Position numbers and translations under genes: made by a program
Source of the DNA: JBDSEG01 sp039920165
GTDB lineage: Bacteria > Pseudomonadota > Gammaproteobacteria > Burkholderiales > Burkholderiaceae_C
Reading direction: 5' to 3'
Length of the DNA: 15,410 nt
NCBI GenBank assembly: GCA_039920165.1
Contig: JBDSEG010000228.1
Location: 1-15,410 of the forward strand
The notes under the pieces: model-generated
What the model saw: only the letters and a program-made list of their open reading frames with translations
Told to the model about the DNA's origin: nothing
The model's database searches: none
Shown: piece by piece, positions 1 through 6,850 of the stretch
Layout: each line of letters opens with the position of its first letter
Position numbering within the stretch: the first letter of the stretch is position 1

Positions 1-492
1 GTGGTCGAGTTCATCACCGACTACCTGCGCATGATGGTCTCGGGCAACCTCAACGCCCACGAGATCGAGAGCCTGATGGACAGCGAGATCGAGACCCACC
101 ACCACGAGGCGCATGCGCCGGTGCAGGCGATCGCCCGGCTGGCCGGCGCGCTGCCGGCGTTCGGCATCGTCGCGGCAGTGCTGGGTGTGGTCAATACGAT
201 GGGCTCGGTCGGCCAGCCGCCGGCGGTGCTCGGCGCGATGATCGGTGCGGCGCTGGTCGGCACCTTCCTCGGCATCCTGCTCGCCTACGGCGTGGTCGAG
301 CCGCTCGGCGGCCTGCTCGAGCAGAAGACCGACGAGAACGCGAAGGAGCTGCAGTGCATCAAGACCACGCTGCTCGCAAGCATGCAGGGCTATGCGCCGC
401 AGGTCGCGGTCGAGTTCGGCCGCAAGGTGCTGTACTCGATCGACCGGCCGACCTTTGCCGAGCTCGAGTCGCACGTGAAGGGCAAGAAGTGA
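1..492 (+). CDS. motA: Flagellar motor stator protein MotA, C-terminal part (5' end outside window)
   Basis: MotA forms the proton-conducting stator ring around MotB in the inner membrane and drives flagellar rotation. The 163 visible residues match the second half of the roughly 290-residue protein: a cytoplasmic stretch ending in HHHEAHAP, then two membrane segments (about residues 50-68 and 76-100) and a C-terminal cytoplasmic tail. The two prolines known to be essential in Escherichia coli MotA (P173, P222) are visible as P52 in LPAFGIVAAV and P133 in GYAPQVAVEFGRK. The GTG at position 1 is just an in-frame codon, not the true start; the first two membrane helices and the charged loop that contacts FliG lie upstream. 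motB follows after a 141-base gap filled by a hairpin repeat, so the pair is probably still one transcription unit. Identity is very secure. Confidence 0.96.
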   Translation: MVEFITDYLRMMVSGNLNAHEIESLMDSEIETHHHEAHAPVQAIARLAGALPAFGIVAAVLGVVNTMGSVGQPPAVLGAMIGAALVGTFLGILLAYGVVEPLGGLLEQKTDENAKELQCIKTTLLASMQGYAPQVAVEFGRKVLYSIDRPTFAELESHVKGKK

Positions 493-505
493 TGTTGGCC
501 CCCAA

Positions 506-607
506 GACCTCGGGTACGAGGTCGCCCCCCCGAGGGGGGGCGCGGGCCGCCGAGGTCCACGAAGTGGGCCTCTTCGCGACCCATGGCGGCCCGGCGCTGG
601 CCCGCGG
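506..607 (+). repeat. GC-rich hairpin repeat, copy 1 (motA-motB gap)
   Basis: The gap holds a perfect 7-bp hairpin GACCTCG-GGTA-CGAGGTC (506-523), then a run of seven C, GA and seven G (525-540). It continues with GGGCCGCC (544-551) pairing with GGCGGCCC (585-592). The block at 586-607 recurs in inverse orientation at 2229-2250 with one mismatch in 22 bases. Both copies have the same order: C-run/G-run hairpin, GCGGGCCGC-like arm, then the GCGGCCCGGCGC core. There is no T-tract, so it is not a classical terminator. I infer a dispersed intergenic repeat that may shape the motAB transcript. Confidence 0.7.
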
Positions 608-633
608 CGCCGCCGACGCAACGGAAGTGCAGC

Positions 634-1602
634 ATGGCTGGTGATTCGAAGAAGCTTCAGCCGATCATCATCAAGCGGATCAAGAAGGGCGGCCACGGCC
701 GTCACGGTGGTGCCTGGAAGATCGCGTATGCCGACTTCGTGACCGCGATGATGGCGTTTTTCCTGCTCATGTGGCTGCTCGGATCGACCACCGAGGGCGA
801 CAAGAAGGGCATCGCCGATTTCTTCAATGCGCCGCTCAAGGTCGCGCTGCTCAACAGCGGCAGCGGCTCGGGCGATTCGTCGCACGTGATCAAGGGCGGC
901 GGCACCGACCTCACGCGCACTGGCGGCCAAGTCAAGCGCGGCGATATCGAAGCGCCGCGCAGCACCCTCAACCTGCTGCGCCTGCGCGACGAGCAGCGCC
1001 GCAACGAGAACGCCAAGCTCGAGCAGGTCAAGGCCAAGGTCGCCGAGGCGATCGCCGCGAGCCCGAAGCTCGCGACGCTCGCTTCCCAGATCCGCCTGGA
1101 CCTCACGCCCGATGGCTTGCGGATCCAGATCGTCGACGAGCAGCAGCGACCGATGTTCGACAGCGGCAGCGCGGTCGTCAAGCCGTATATGCGAGAGCTG
1201 CTGCGCGAGATCGCCGGCGTGCTCGCCGACGTGCCGATGCACCTGACGGTCGAGGGCCATACCGACGCGCAGCCGTTCGGCGCCGGCGAGCGCGGCTACA
1301 GCAACTGGGAACTGTCGAGTGACCGCGCCAACGCCTCGCGGCGCGAGCTTTCGGCCGGCGGCCTGCCCGAACAGCGCGTGCTGCGCGTGCAGGGCCTCGC
1401 GTCGAGCCTGCCGCTCGAACCGGCCGATCCGCATGCGCCGGCCAACCGCCGCATCAGCATCATCGTGATGAACCGCGATGCCGAGGACCGCCTGCTGCGG
1501 CCCGAACTCGCCGCCGCCGGGGTCGAGGCGCAGGAAGTTGCGGTGCGCCTGGAACGGATCGCGCTCGCGTCCGCGCCCGCGCCCGTGCCGATCCGTCCGT
1601 AG
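634..1602 (+). CDS. motB: Flagellar motor stator protein MotB
   Basis: MotB is the peptidoglycan-anchored partner of MotA. The ATG at 634 is chosen over the longer frame from 583 because GGAAG (623-627) sits 6 bases upstream and because the product then starts MAGDSKKLQPIIIKRIKKGG, as MotB usually does; the extra 17 residues would be coded by the hairpin repeat. The product is 322 residues. One membrane helix (about 29-50) contains AYADFVTAMMAFFLLMWLLG, and D34 corresponds to the proton-binding Asp32 of E. coli. A linker follows, then an OmpA-like peptidoglycan-binding domain (about 180-290) with the motifs VEGHTDAQPF, NWELSSDRANASRREL and NRRISIIVM. The Ala/Pro-rich tail is ordinary. It works with the motA just upstream. 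Confidence 0.96.
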   Translation: MAGDSKKLQPIIIKRIKKGGHGRHGGAWKIAYADFVTAMMAFFLLMWLLGSTTEGDKKGIADFFNAPLKVALLNSGSGSGDSSHVIKGGGTDLTRTGGQVKRGDIEAPRSTLNLLRLRDEQRRNENAKLEQVKAKVAEAIAASPKLATLASQIRLDLTPDGLRIQIVDEQQRPMFDSGSAVVKPYMRELLREIAGVLADVPMHLTVEGHTDAQPFGAGERGYSNWELSSDRANASRRELSAGGLPEQRVLRVQGLASSLPLEPADPHAPANRRISIIVMNRDAEDRLLRPELAAAGVEAQEVAVRLERIALASAPAPVPIRP

Positions 1603-1643
1603 GCCGCGGGCCCCGATCGGCCTTCCCGGTTAACCTTGCGCGC

Positions 1644-2213
1644 ATGAGCAAGGCGTTCACGCGCGAATCCGATGCGGAGCTGCCCGACGACGACGAACCC
1701 GTCGTCGCCGAGTTGCCCGCGGGCACCCGCAACTACATGACGCCACAGGGTTATGCGCGCCTGCGCGCCGAGCTCGGCCATCTGCTCGACACCGACCGGC
1801 CCTCGGTCGTCGAGATCGTCTCGTGGGCAGCGAAGAACGGCGACCGCTCGGAAAATGGCGACTATCTCTACGGCAAGAAACGGCTGCGCGAGATCGACCG
1901 GCGCATCCGCTTTCTGACCCGCCGGCTCGAGCTGGCCGAGGTGGTCGATCCGTCGCAGCAGTTCGGCTGCGATCAGGTCTTCTTCGGTGCCACCGTCACT
2001 TACGTGAACCAGCGCGGCGAGGAACGCAGCGTCACCATCCTCGGCATCGACGAGGCCGACAGCACGAAGTCCGAAGTAAGCTGGATCGCGCCGGTCGCGC
2101 GGGCCTTGCTCAAGGCGCACGCCGGCGACGAAGTGCGTCTGGCGACGCCGGGCGGGGTCGAAGTGCTCGACGTGCTGGCCGTGCGCTATCCACCACCCCC
2201 CGAGGCGGCGTAG
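1644..2213 (+). CDS. greB: Transcription elongation factor GreB
   Basis: GreB enters the secondary channel of RNA polymerase and stimulates cleavage of backtracked RNA. The 189-residue product has the N-terminal coiled coil (about 33-105) with the family signature NGDRSENGDYLYGKKRLREI. The tip acidic residues D67 and E70 match the conserved Asp/Glu that position the catalytic metal. The C-terminal FKBP-like domain (about 112-180) contains FGATVTYVNQRGEERSVTILG and SWIAPVARALL. KKRLREIDRRIRFLTRR favours GreB over GreA. About 28 acidic residues precede the coiled coil, a longer N-terminus than in E. coli GreB (158 residues). No clear Shine-Dalgarno precedes the ATG, 41 bases after the motB stop. 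The last codons (PPPPEAA) run into the hairpin repeat described next. Confidence 0.95.
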   Translation: MSKAFTRESDAELPDDDEPVVAELPAGTRNYMTPQGYARLRAELGHLLDTDRPSVVEIVSWAAKNGDRSENGDYLYGKKRLREIDRRIRFLTRRLELAEVVDPSQQFGCDQVFFGATVTYVNQRGEERSVTILGIDEADSTKSEVSWIAPVARALLKAHAGDEVRLATPGGVEVLDVLAVRYPPPPEAA

Positions 2214-2283
2214 GGGCCGTCGGGGGCTCCGCGGGCCGGCGCCGGGCCGCTCCCAAGCGGCCCCGCACCCCCTCGGGGGGTGG
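2193..2283 (-). repeat. GC-rich hairpin repeat, copy 2 (greB/spoT convergence)
   Basis: A perfect 12-bp inverted repeat, CCACCCCCCGAG (2193-2204) against CTCGGGGGGTGG (2272-2283), encloses a second perfect hairpin GGGCCGCT-CCCA-AGCGGCCC (2244-2263). Read on the minus strand, it has the same order of blocks as copy 1 at 506-607. It begins inside the greB reading frame and ends 30 bases before the spoT stop, so it lies between two converging genes. It may act as a bidirectional transcript end, although there is no T-tract on either side. Confidence 0.7.
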
Positions 2284-2313
2284 CTGCGGTACCCCGCAGT
2301 TCGGGGGCTCCAT

Positions 2314-4590
2314 CTAAGGCCTGACGCGCGAGGCCCGCAGCACGGCCGGCGAGCGGCGCAGCATGCGGATCACGTCGGCCAGGTGCTGGCGGTCGCGCAG
2401 GCTGATGAGCAGGCGCAGTTCGGTGATTGCCGCGGCGGCCTGCCCGCCCATGTCGATGTGGATGATGTCGGCCTCGACCTCGCTCACCGCCGAGGCGACC
2501 TGCGCGAGCACGCCCTTGCCGTTGCGCAGCAGCACCAGCACCTCGGTCTCGAAGGCGCGCGCCGGCTGTTCGGACCACTCGACGCCCATCCAGCGTTCGC
2601 TGTCGCGCTCGGACAGCTTCTTGCCGACGCTGCACTCGCTGGTATGCACGATCAGCCCTTCGCCTCGGCCGAGGTAGCCGACGATCGAATCCCCCGGAAT
2701 CGGCCGGCAGCACGGCGCCATCTGCACCGACGCGCCCTCGGCGCCGTCGAGCATCACCAGGCCCTGCGACGGCGCGCTGTCGTCGGCGCCGTACCGGCCG
2801 AGGGTTAGCGCCACCGGATCGGCGCGCGTGCCGTGCTCGGCCATGATGTGGACGAGCCGCTTGGCAACGATGTTGGCGATCTTGCGTCCGAGGCCGATAT
2901 CGGTGAAGAGGTCGCCGCGGGTACGGTTGCCGCTCCAGCGCGTGAGCTGCTGCCAGACCGCCGCGCCGTCGCCCTCGGCGTCGGGCAGCGGCAGTCCTTC
3001 GGCGCGCAGGGCCTGGGCCAGCATCTTCTCGCCCAGTGCCTGCGATTCCTCCAGCTCCATATTCTTCAGGTAGTGGCGGATCTTCGATCGCGCCCGCCCG
3101 GTGCGAACCGAATTCAGCCAGGCTGGATTCGGCCGCGCGCCCGGCGCGCTGACGATCTCGACCACATCGCCGCTGCGCAGTTCGGTGCGCAGCGCGACCG
3201 GCTCGCCGTTCACCTTCGCAGCGACGCAGTGGTCGCCGACATCGGAGTGGATGGCATACGCGAAATCGACCGGCGTCGCGCCGCGCGGCAGGGCGAGGAT
3301 CTTCGATTTCGGCGTGAACACATAGACCGCGTCGGGGAAGAGATCGATCTTCACGTGCTCGAGAAATTCGCTCGCGTCGCGCGTGTCGTCCTGGATATCG
3401 ATCAGCGACTGCAGCCACATCGCGCCCAGGCGCTGCGCCTCCTGCGCATGCGCGGGTTCGCCGTCCACGTCGCTCTTGTAGAGCCAGTGCGCGGCAATAC
3501 CCTTTTCGGCGACCGAATGCATCTGCTCGGTGCGGATCTGGAATTCGACCGCGGTGCCGAGCGGGCTCACGAGGGTCGTGTGCAGCGACTGGTAGCCGTT
3601 GCCCTTCGGGATCGCGATGTAGTCCTTGAAGCGCCCCGGCAGCGGCTTGTACAGCTGGTGCAGGACGCCCATCGCGACATAGCACTCGCTCAGCGTATCG
3701 ACGACGATCCGGAAGCCGAAGATATCGTTCACCTGCGCGAAGCTCAGATGCTTCTCGCGCATCTTGCTGTAGATCGAGTGCAGCGTCTTCTCGCGTCCGA
3801 AAACCTGCACCTTCAGCTGCGCCTGCGACAGCGCCTTCTCGACCTCGCGGTGGATCCGCTCGACGATATCGCGTCGATGCCCGCGCGCCTTCTGCACCGC
3901 CTTCGACAGCGCCGCGTGGCGCCACGGACGCACGTGCTTGAACGACAGTTCCTGCAGTTCGCGATAGGTCTGGTTCAGGCCGAGGCGGTGCGCGATCGGC
4001 GCGTAGATCTCCAGCGTCTCGGCGGCAACGCGCGCGCGCTTAGGCCCCGCGACCGCTTCGGCGGTTCGCATGTTGTGCAGCCGGTCGGCGAGCTTGATGA
4101 GGATGACCCGCACATCGCGCGCCATCGCCAGCAGCATCTTGCGAAACGACTCGGCCTGCGATTCCTCGCGCGTGGAGAAGCGCAGCTTGTCGAGCTTGGT
4201 CAGGCCGTCGACGAGTTCGGCCGTCGGTGCGCCGAAGCGTTCGATCAGCTCGACCTTGGTGATGCCGCAATCCTCCATCGCGTCGTGCATCAGCGCGGCC
4301 ATGATGGCCTGCGCGTCGAGCTTCCATTCGGCGCACAGGCCGGCGACCGCGATCGGGTGCGTGATGTAGGGCTCGCCGCTGTCGCGGAACTGGCCGAGGT
4401 GGGCCTCGTCGGCGAAGCGGTAGGCCTCGCGCACGCGGCGGATCTCGGCCGGACTCAGGTAGTCGAGCTTTGCGGTCAGGGTTGCGAACGAGGCGGCTGC
4501 GGCCTCGTTCGCGCGCGGATGGGGTGCGCGCGGCGGGCGCCGGCGTGAACTTGCCGGTTCTCTGACGGGAGGGGGAGCGCGCAAGGCCAT
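2314..4590 (-). CDS. spoT: Bifunctional (p)ppGpp synthetase/hydrolase, RelA/SpoT (RSH) family
   Basis: The enzyme makes and degrades the stringent-response alarmone (p)ppGpp. Domains of the 758-residue product in order: HD hydrolase (about 55-205) with ITHP (H78), HDAMED (H102, D103) and KLADRLHNMRT (D169), all metal-site residues present. The synthetase follows (about 260-375), with GREKTLHSIYSKM, RFKDYIAIPKGNGYQSLHTT and EFQIRTEQMHSVAEKGIAAHW. Then come TGS (421-480), a CC/RIS-type segment with CCRPIPGD (627-634) and HTSEC, and a C-terminal ACT domain (about 680-755). The motif RFKD (320-323) is the form found in bifunctional enzymes rather than the EFDD of RelA. With the intact HD site this supports a two-way enzyme. 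The first 30 residues are Arg/Pro/Ala-rich and unconserved, and no good ribosome site precedes the ATG, so the start is less certain. It lies downstream of rpoZ as in E. coli. Confidence 0.95.
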   Translation of the reverse strand: MALRAPPPVREPASSRRRPPRAPHPRANEAAAASFATLTAKLDYLSPAEIRRVREAYRFADEAHLGQFRDSGEPYITHPIAVAGLCAEWKLDAQAIMAALMHDAMEDCGITKVELIERFGAPTAELVDGLTKLDKLRFSTREESQAESFRKMLLAMARDVRVILIKLADRLHNMRTAEAVAGPKRARVAAETLEIYAPIAHRLGLNQTYRELQELSFKHVRPWRHAALSKAVQKARGHRRDIVERIHREVEKALSQAQLKVQVFGREKTLHSIYSKMREKHLSFAQVNDIFGFRIVVDTLSECYVAMGVLHQLYKPLPGRFKDYIAIPKGNGYQSLHTTLVSPLGTAVEFQIRTEQMHSVAEKGIAAHWLYKSDVDGEPAHAQEAQRLGAMWLQSLIDIQDDTRDASEFLEHVKIDLFPDAVYVFTPKSKILALPRGATPVDFAYAIHSDVGDHCVAAKVNGEPVALRTELRSGDVVEIVSAPGARPNPAWLNSVRTGRARSKIRHYLKNMELEESQALGEKMLAQALRAEGLPLPDAEGDGAAVWQQLTRWSGNRTRGDLFTDIGLGRKIANIVAKRLVHIMAEHGTRADPVALTLGRYGADDSAPSQGLVMLDGAEGASVQMAPCCRPIPGDSIVGYLGRGEGLIVHTSECSVGKKLSERDSERWMGVEWSEQPARAFETEVLVLLRNGKGVLAQVASAVSEVEADIIHIDMGGQAAAAITELRLLISLRDRQHLADVIRMLRRSPAVLRASRVRP

Positions 4591-4660
4591 GGCCCGAATT
4601 TATCTCGGAACCGGCCTTTTCTCGCGCGGTGGCTTGCTGCTGCGGGGAGCAAACGGGCGC

Positions 4661-4681
4661 GGGGCGGCAGCGAAGCGCCCC
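4661..4681 (-). promoter_or_regulatory. Hairpin between rpoZ and spoT
   Basis: GGGGCG (4661-4666) and CGCCCC (4676-4681) form a perfect 6-bp stem with a 9-base loop in the rpoZ-spoT gap, just after the rpoZ stop. There is no T-run, so it could be an attenuator or RNA-stability hairpin rather than a full terminator. Function is inferred only. Confidence 0.35.
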
Positions 4682-4690
4682 GGCGCAGGG

Positions 4691-4894
4691 TCAGACCGGA
4701 ACTTTGCGCAGCATCTCGATGCCGATTTCGCCGGCAGCGATCTCGCGCAGCGCGGTCACGCCGGGCTTGTTCTTGGTCTCGATCTTCGGGGCATGGCCCT
4801 GGCTCAGCATGCGCGCGCGGTAAGTGGCGGCCAGCACGAGCTGGAAACGGTTCGGAATCTTGACGAGGCAATCCTCGACGGTGATGCGGGCCAT
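4691..4894 (-). CDS. rpoZ: RNA polymerase omega subunit
   Basis: Omega helps assemble RNA polymerase by chaperoning the beta' subunit and is needed for part of the (p)ppGpp response. The 67-residue product starts MARITVEDCLVKIPNRFQLV, the family signature, followed by TYRARMLSQG and NKPGVTALREIAAGEIG. The ATG at 4894 is preferred over the longer frame from 4957 because GGAG lies 8 bases upstream and the extra 21 residues are not family-like. It lies 40 bases after gmk and about 100 bases before spoT, the conserved gmk-rpoZ-spoT order, so co-transcription is likely. Confidence 0.95.
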   Translation of the reverse strand: MARITVEDCLVKIPNRFQLVLAATYRARMLSQGHAPKIETKNKPGVTALREIAAGEIGIEMLRKVPV

Positions 4895-4934
4895 GGGCGG
4901 TGCTCCGGAAGCGGGAAGGTTCGAACGAGAGGGG

Positions 4935-5555
4935 TCAATCGAGATCGAGGGCGGCAAAGATGGCAGGCCGGGCTCGTTTCAGCGCGGCATACTTGAGCCG
5001 CTGCGAGTGGACGATCGCCTTCAGGTCGAACAGCGCCGTCTCGAACAGAGCGTTGATTATAAGGAAGTCGAAGTGTCGGGCCTGCGAGACCTCGACCCGC
5101 GCATTCAGCATGCGCCGCTCGATCACCTCGGGCCCGTCTTCTCCACGGCGCTGCAGGCGCTGGCGCAGTTCGGCAAAGCTCGGCGGCAGGATAAAGATCA
5201 GCACCGCATTCGGAAATAGCCGCTTGATCTGCAGCGCGCCCTGCCAGTCGATCTCGAGTACCACATCCTGGCCCTCGCGCATGCGTTGCTCGATCTCCGC
5301 GCGCGAGCTGCCGTAAAGGTTGTCGTGCACCTGCGCCCACTCGACGAAATCGCCGCGCGCAATCATCTCGCGAAAGACCGGCTCGTCGACGAAGTGGTAC
5401 TCGCGCCCGGGCTGCTCCTGGCCGCGCGGTTCGCGCGTCGTGTGCGAGACCGACACCACCAGATGCGAGTCGAGTTCGAGCAGCGCCTTCACCAGACTCG
5501 ACTTGCCGGCGCCGCTGGGTGCGGCGACGACGAAGAGGTTGCCGGGGTAGTTCAC
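4935..5555 (-). CDS. gmk: Guanylate kinase
   Basis: Gmk phosphorylates GMP to GDP with ATP in the cytoplasm. The 206-residue product, normal for the family, has the P-loop APSGAGKSS (12-20), the GMP-binding stretch SVSHTTREPRGQE (S37, R41) and GREYHFV (Y53). LEIDWQGALQIK and the lid region RRGEDGPEVIERRM follow. The start is a GTG at 5555; no in-frame ATG lies nearby, and the frame upstream reaches a stop without one. The ribosome site is poor (GGA only 2 bases away). The GTG overlaps the TGA of a 15-codon frame upstream, so coupling is possible. yicC, the usual upstream neighbour, lies 9.7 kb away here. Confidence 0.95.
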   Translation of the reverse strand: MNYPGNLFVVAAPSGAGKSSLVKALLELDSHLVVSVSHTTREPRGQEQPGREYHFVDEPVFREMIARGDFVEWAQVHDNLYGSSRAEIEQRMREGQDVVLEIDWQGALQIKRLFPNAVLIFILPPSFAELRQRLQRRGEDGPEVIERRMLNARVEVSQARHFDFLIINALFETALFDLKAIVHSQRLKYAALKRARPAIFAALDLD

Positions 5556-5719
5556 GGTCCGGCGGGATGGGTGTCGGGCGGGGCGATGGCGGGGGTCATC
5601 GTTCGAGAACGTTGGAGCTGCGCGAGAGGCTGCGGGGGTCGGAGGGCGAGGCCCGTCGCCTCGGGCGCTGCATCGGTGGCTGCGCTCGTCAGTCTAGCAG
5701 TCGGCCTTTGGTACGCCGG
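5556..5719. other. Leader region upstream of gmk, no convincing gene
   Basis: No real gene is seen. The minus strand shows two tiny frames that overlap by ATGA and end on the gmk start as GTGA (25 and 15 codons, first ATG near 5674). There is also a small palindrome CGTTC-GA-GAACG (5600-5611) and a possible -10 element TAGACT (5691-5696) without a matching -35. This stretch must hold the current gmk promoter or its readthrough from the island. Confidence 0.4.
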
Positions 5720-5803
5720 CTACGCAACATCGATCTGCAGCGCGGGCTGGGCGTTGATGCGTCCGCGCTTGTCGACGACGATGACATCGGCGCCCAGGCA
5801 GCT
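5720..5803 (-). pseudogene. Short relic, possibly the N-terminal part of a class III (CaiB/BaiF) CoA-transferase
   Basis: About 27 codons read SCLGADVIVVDKRGRINAQP and then LQIDVA before a TAG. The LGADVIVVDKRG part resembles the first beta-alpha-beta unit of CaiB/BaiF CoA-transferases and alpha-methylacyl-CoA racemases (usually ADLGADVI.V.R). It has no start codon and no continuation, so if the match is right it is a leftover of a deleted gene beyond the marR end of the operon. The match rests on one short motif and could be chance. Confidence 0.28.
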
Positions 5804-5844
5804 TGGTGGGCGAGCGGCCGTGTCCGGATCGAGGGTGTGATGCT

Positions 5845-6330
5845 TTACCGGCGCCGGCACATCGCTACCTTGTGCAGCAGTTCAATCAGGATGGCCCGCT
5901 CGGCGTCGCTGAGGGCGGCGGCCAGTGCCGCGTCTTCACCTTCGATGGCGTGAGCAATCGCCTTGCGCGCCAAGGCCGCGCCTTGCGCGGTAGCGCGGAT
6001 GTGCTGCGCGCGCCGGTCGGTGCTGCTGCGCTCGCGTTCGATCAGGTCGCGACGTTCGAGCTTGTCGATCCACATCGTGATGTTGGGCGGCGTCACGGCC
6101 AGCGCGCTCGCCAGTTGACGCGCCGAGACACCTGGGTTGCCGTGCACCAGCGCCAGGATCGTGAACTCGACCGGGCGCAATTCGAAGCCCTTGCCGACCT
6201 GCTGCGTGAACGAGTGGGTGGTGACGATCGCGGCCTGCGCCAGCTGGTAGCCGACGATGGCGTGGATGACGACCTCATTGAGGCGGCCCGTCGGCGTCAG
6301 ATCGCGCAAGGCAGGGGTCTTGGTAGTCAT
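5845..6330 (-). CDS. MarR-family transcriptional regulator (intact)
   Basis: The product is a 161-residue dimeric winged-helix regulator of the type that represses aromatic-acid catabolic genes until a ligand, often the CoA thioester, binds. The ATG at 6330 (MTTKTPALRD) is preferred over the longer frame from 6396, whose extra 22 residues are not MarR-like. The winged helix spans about 50-118, with LRPVEFTILALVHGNPGVSA, the recognition helix region LASALAVTPPNITMWIDKLE and the wing ERERSSTDRRAQHIRATAQG. Helices on either side form the dimer interface. It is the last gene of the island operon and a paralogue of the broken MarR gene upstream. By analogy with CouR of Rhodopseudomonas and FerC/FerR-type regulators, it probably controls the ferA/ech operon. 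The ligand is inferred. Confidence 0.85.
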   Translation of the reverse strand: MTTKTPALRDLTPTGRLNEVVIHAIVGYQLAQAAIVTTHSFTQQVGKGFELRPVEFTILALVHGNPGVSARQLASALAVTPPNITMWIDKLERRDLIERERSSTDRRAQHIRATAQGAALARKAIAHAIEGEDAALAAALSDAERAILIELLHKVAMCRRR

Positions 6331-6391
6331 GGCGCGATTCTCTGCCCTGCCGGGTGGAAGATGAAGGACATGAATCAGGCCCGACGACCCT

Positions 6392-6469
6392 CTCATTCGT
6401 GAGCCAGTGGGTGTCGAAGATCACCACGACGTCGGGTTTGGCCACGGTGCTCTTCTCGCGCAGCCGGGC
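6392..6469 (-). pseudogene. Relic of a LigB-type extradiol ring-cleavage dioxygenase
   Basis: On the minus strand, 26 codons between the two MarR genes read ARLREKSTVA, then KPDVVVIFDTHWLTNE. The FDTHWL stretch after a hydrophobic strand is characteristic of LigB-superfamily dioxygenases of the homoprotocatechuate (3,4-dihydroxyphenylacetate) 2,3-dioxygenase kind, where it usually reads VFDTHWLVNS. Nothing recognisable of that enzyme follows or precedes, and the roughly 280-residue protein is otherwise missing. I infer that the island once carried a ring-cleavage gene here, lost by deletion. The motif is distinctive but short. Confidence 0.5.
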
Positions 6470-6504
6470 ACATACTGGAATCGAGTCCGAGTCTTCGCCG
6501 GCCC

Positions 6505-6850
6505 CTACAGCTTGCCTTTTGTTTCGGTCAGCTTGCCGAGCAACCCGATCAGCATGGCGTGTTCGGCGCGGCTCACGTCGCTCTGCATTTCCAACTCCAT
6601 CAGTTCGGCAGCGGCCATGGCCTCGCGAGCGAGCTCGCCGCCCTTGGGTCCGATCACCACGTGATGCGAGCGGCCATCGGCCGGGTTGCGATCGCGTGTG
6701 ATCAGGCCGCGCTCGTGAAGGCGAAGGAGCACCTGCGTGAGGTTCGGCGACGTCACGGCCAGCGCCTGAGCCAGACGCTTCGGGGCGATCGACCGATTCC
6801 ATCAACATCGAGAACTCGACCTTCTTCAGCTTGAATGGCTTGCCGCCTAA
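6505..6850 (-). pseudogene. Broken MarR-family regulator (5' truncated, frameshifted)
   Basis: The C-terminal 90 codons are clear MarR: KRLAQALAVTSPNLTQVLLR, then LHERGLITRDRNPADGRSHH, ending LGKLTETKGKL. The preceding piece of the fold, KPFKLKKVEFSMLM (about 6800-6840), lies in another frame. Compared with the intact paralogue next door, only 13 bases separate VEFSMLM from APKRLA where 27 are expected. A 14-base deletion explains the frameshift. The first 40 or so residues are missing: the KPF frame runs backward into the end of livF, so the gene was also cut at its 5' end. The GTG-started frame (6505-6756) is therefore not a real gene. A second regulator once served this operon. Confidence 0.8.

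Noticed and set aside
583..633. Upstream ATG extension of motB
   Set aside because: The 17 extra residues come from the hairpin repeat. The ATG at 634 has a ribosome site and a standard MotB N-terminus.
2186..3925. A 579-codon minus-strand frame and a 571-codon plus-strand frame (2833-4548)
   Set aside because: Both are shadows of the spoT coding sequence caused by high GC. They show Arg/Ala/Gly- or Leu/Arg-rich composition without any domain, while the overlapping RSH frame has all its motifs.
6505..6756. An 83-residue MarR protein as a functional gene
   Set aside because: It starts in the middle of the winged helix at an internal GTG with no ribosome site. The rest of the fold is upstream in another frame, so it is part of a pseudogene.
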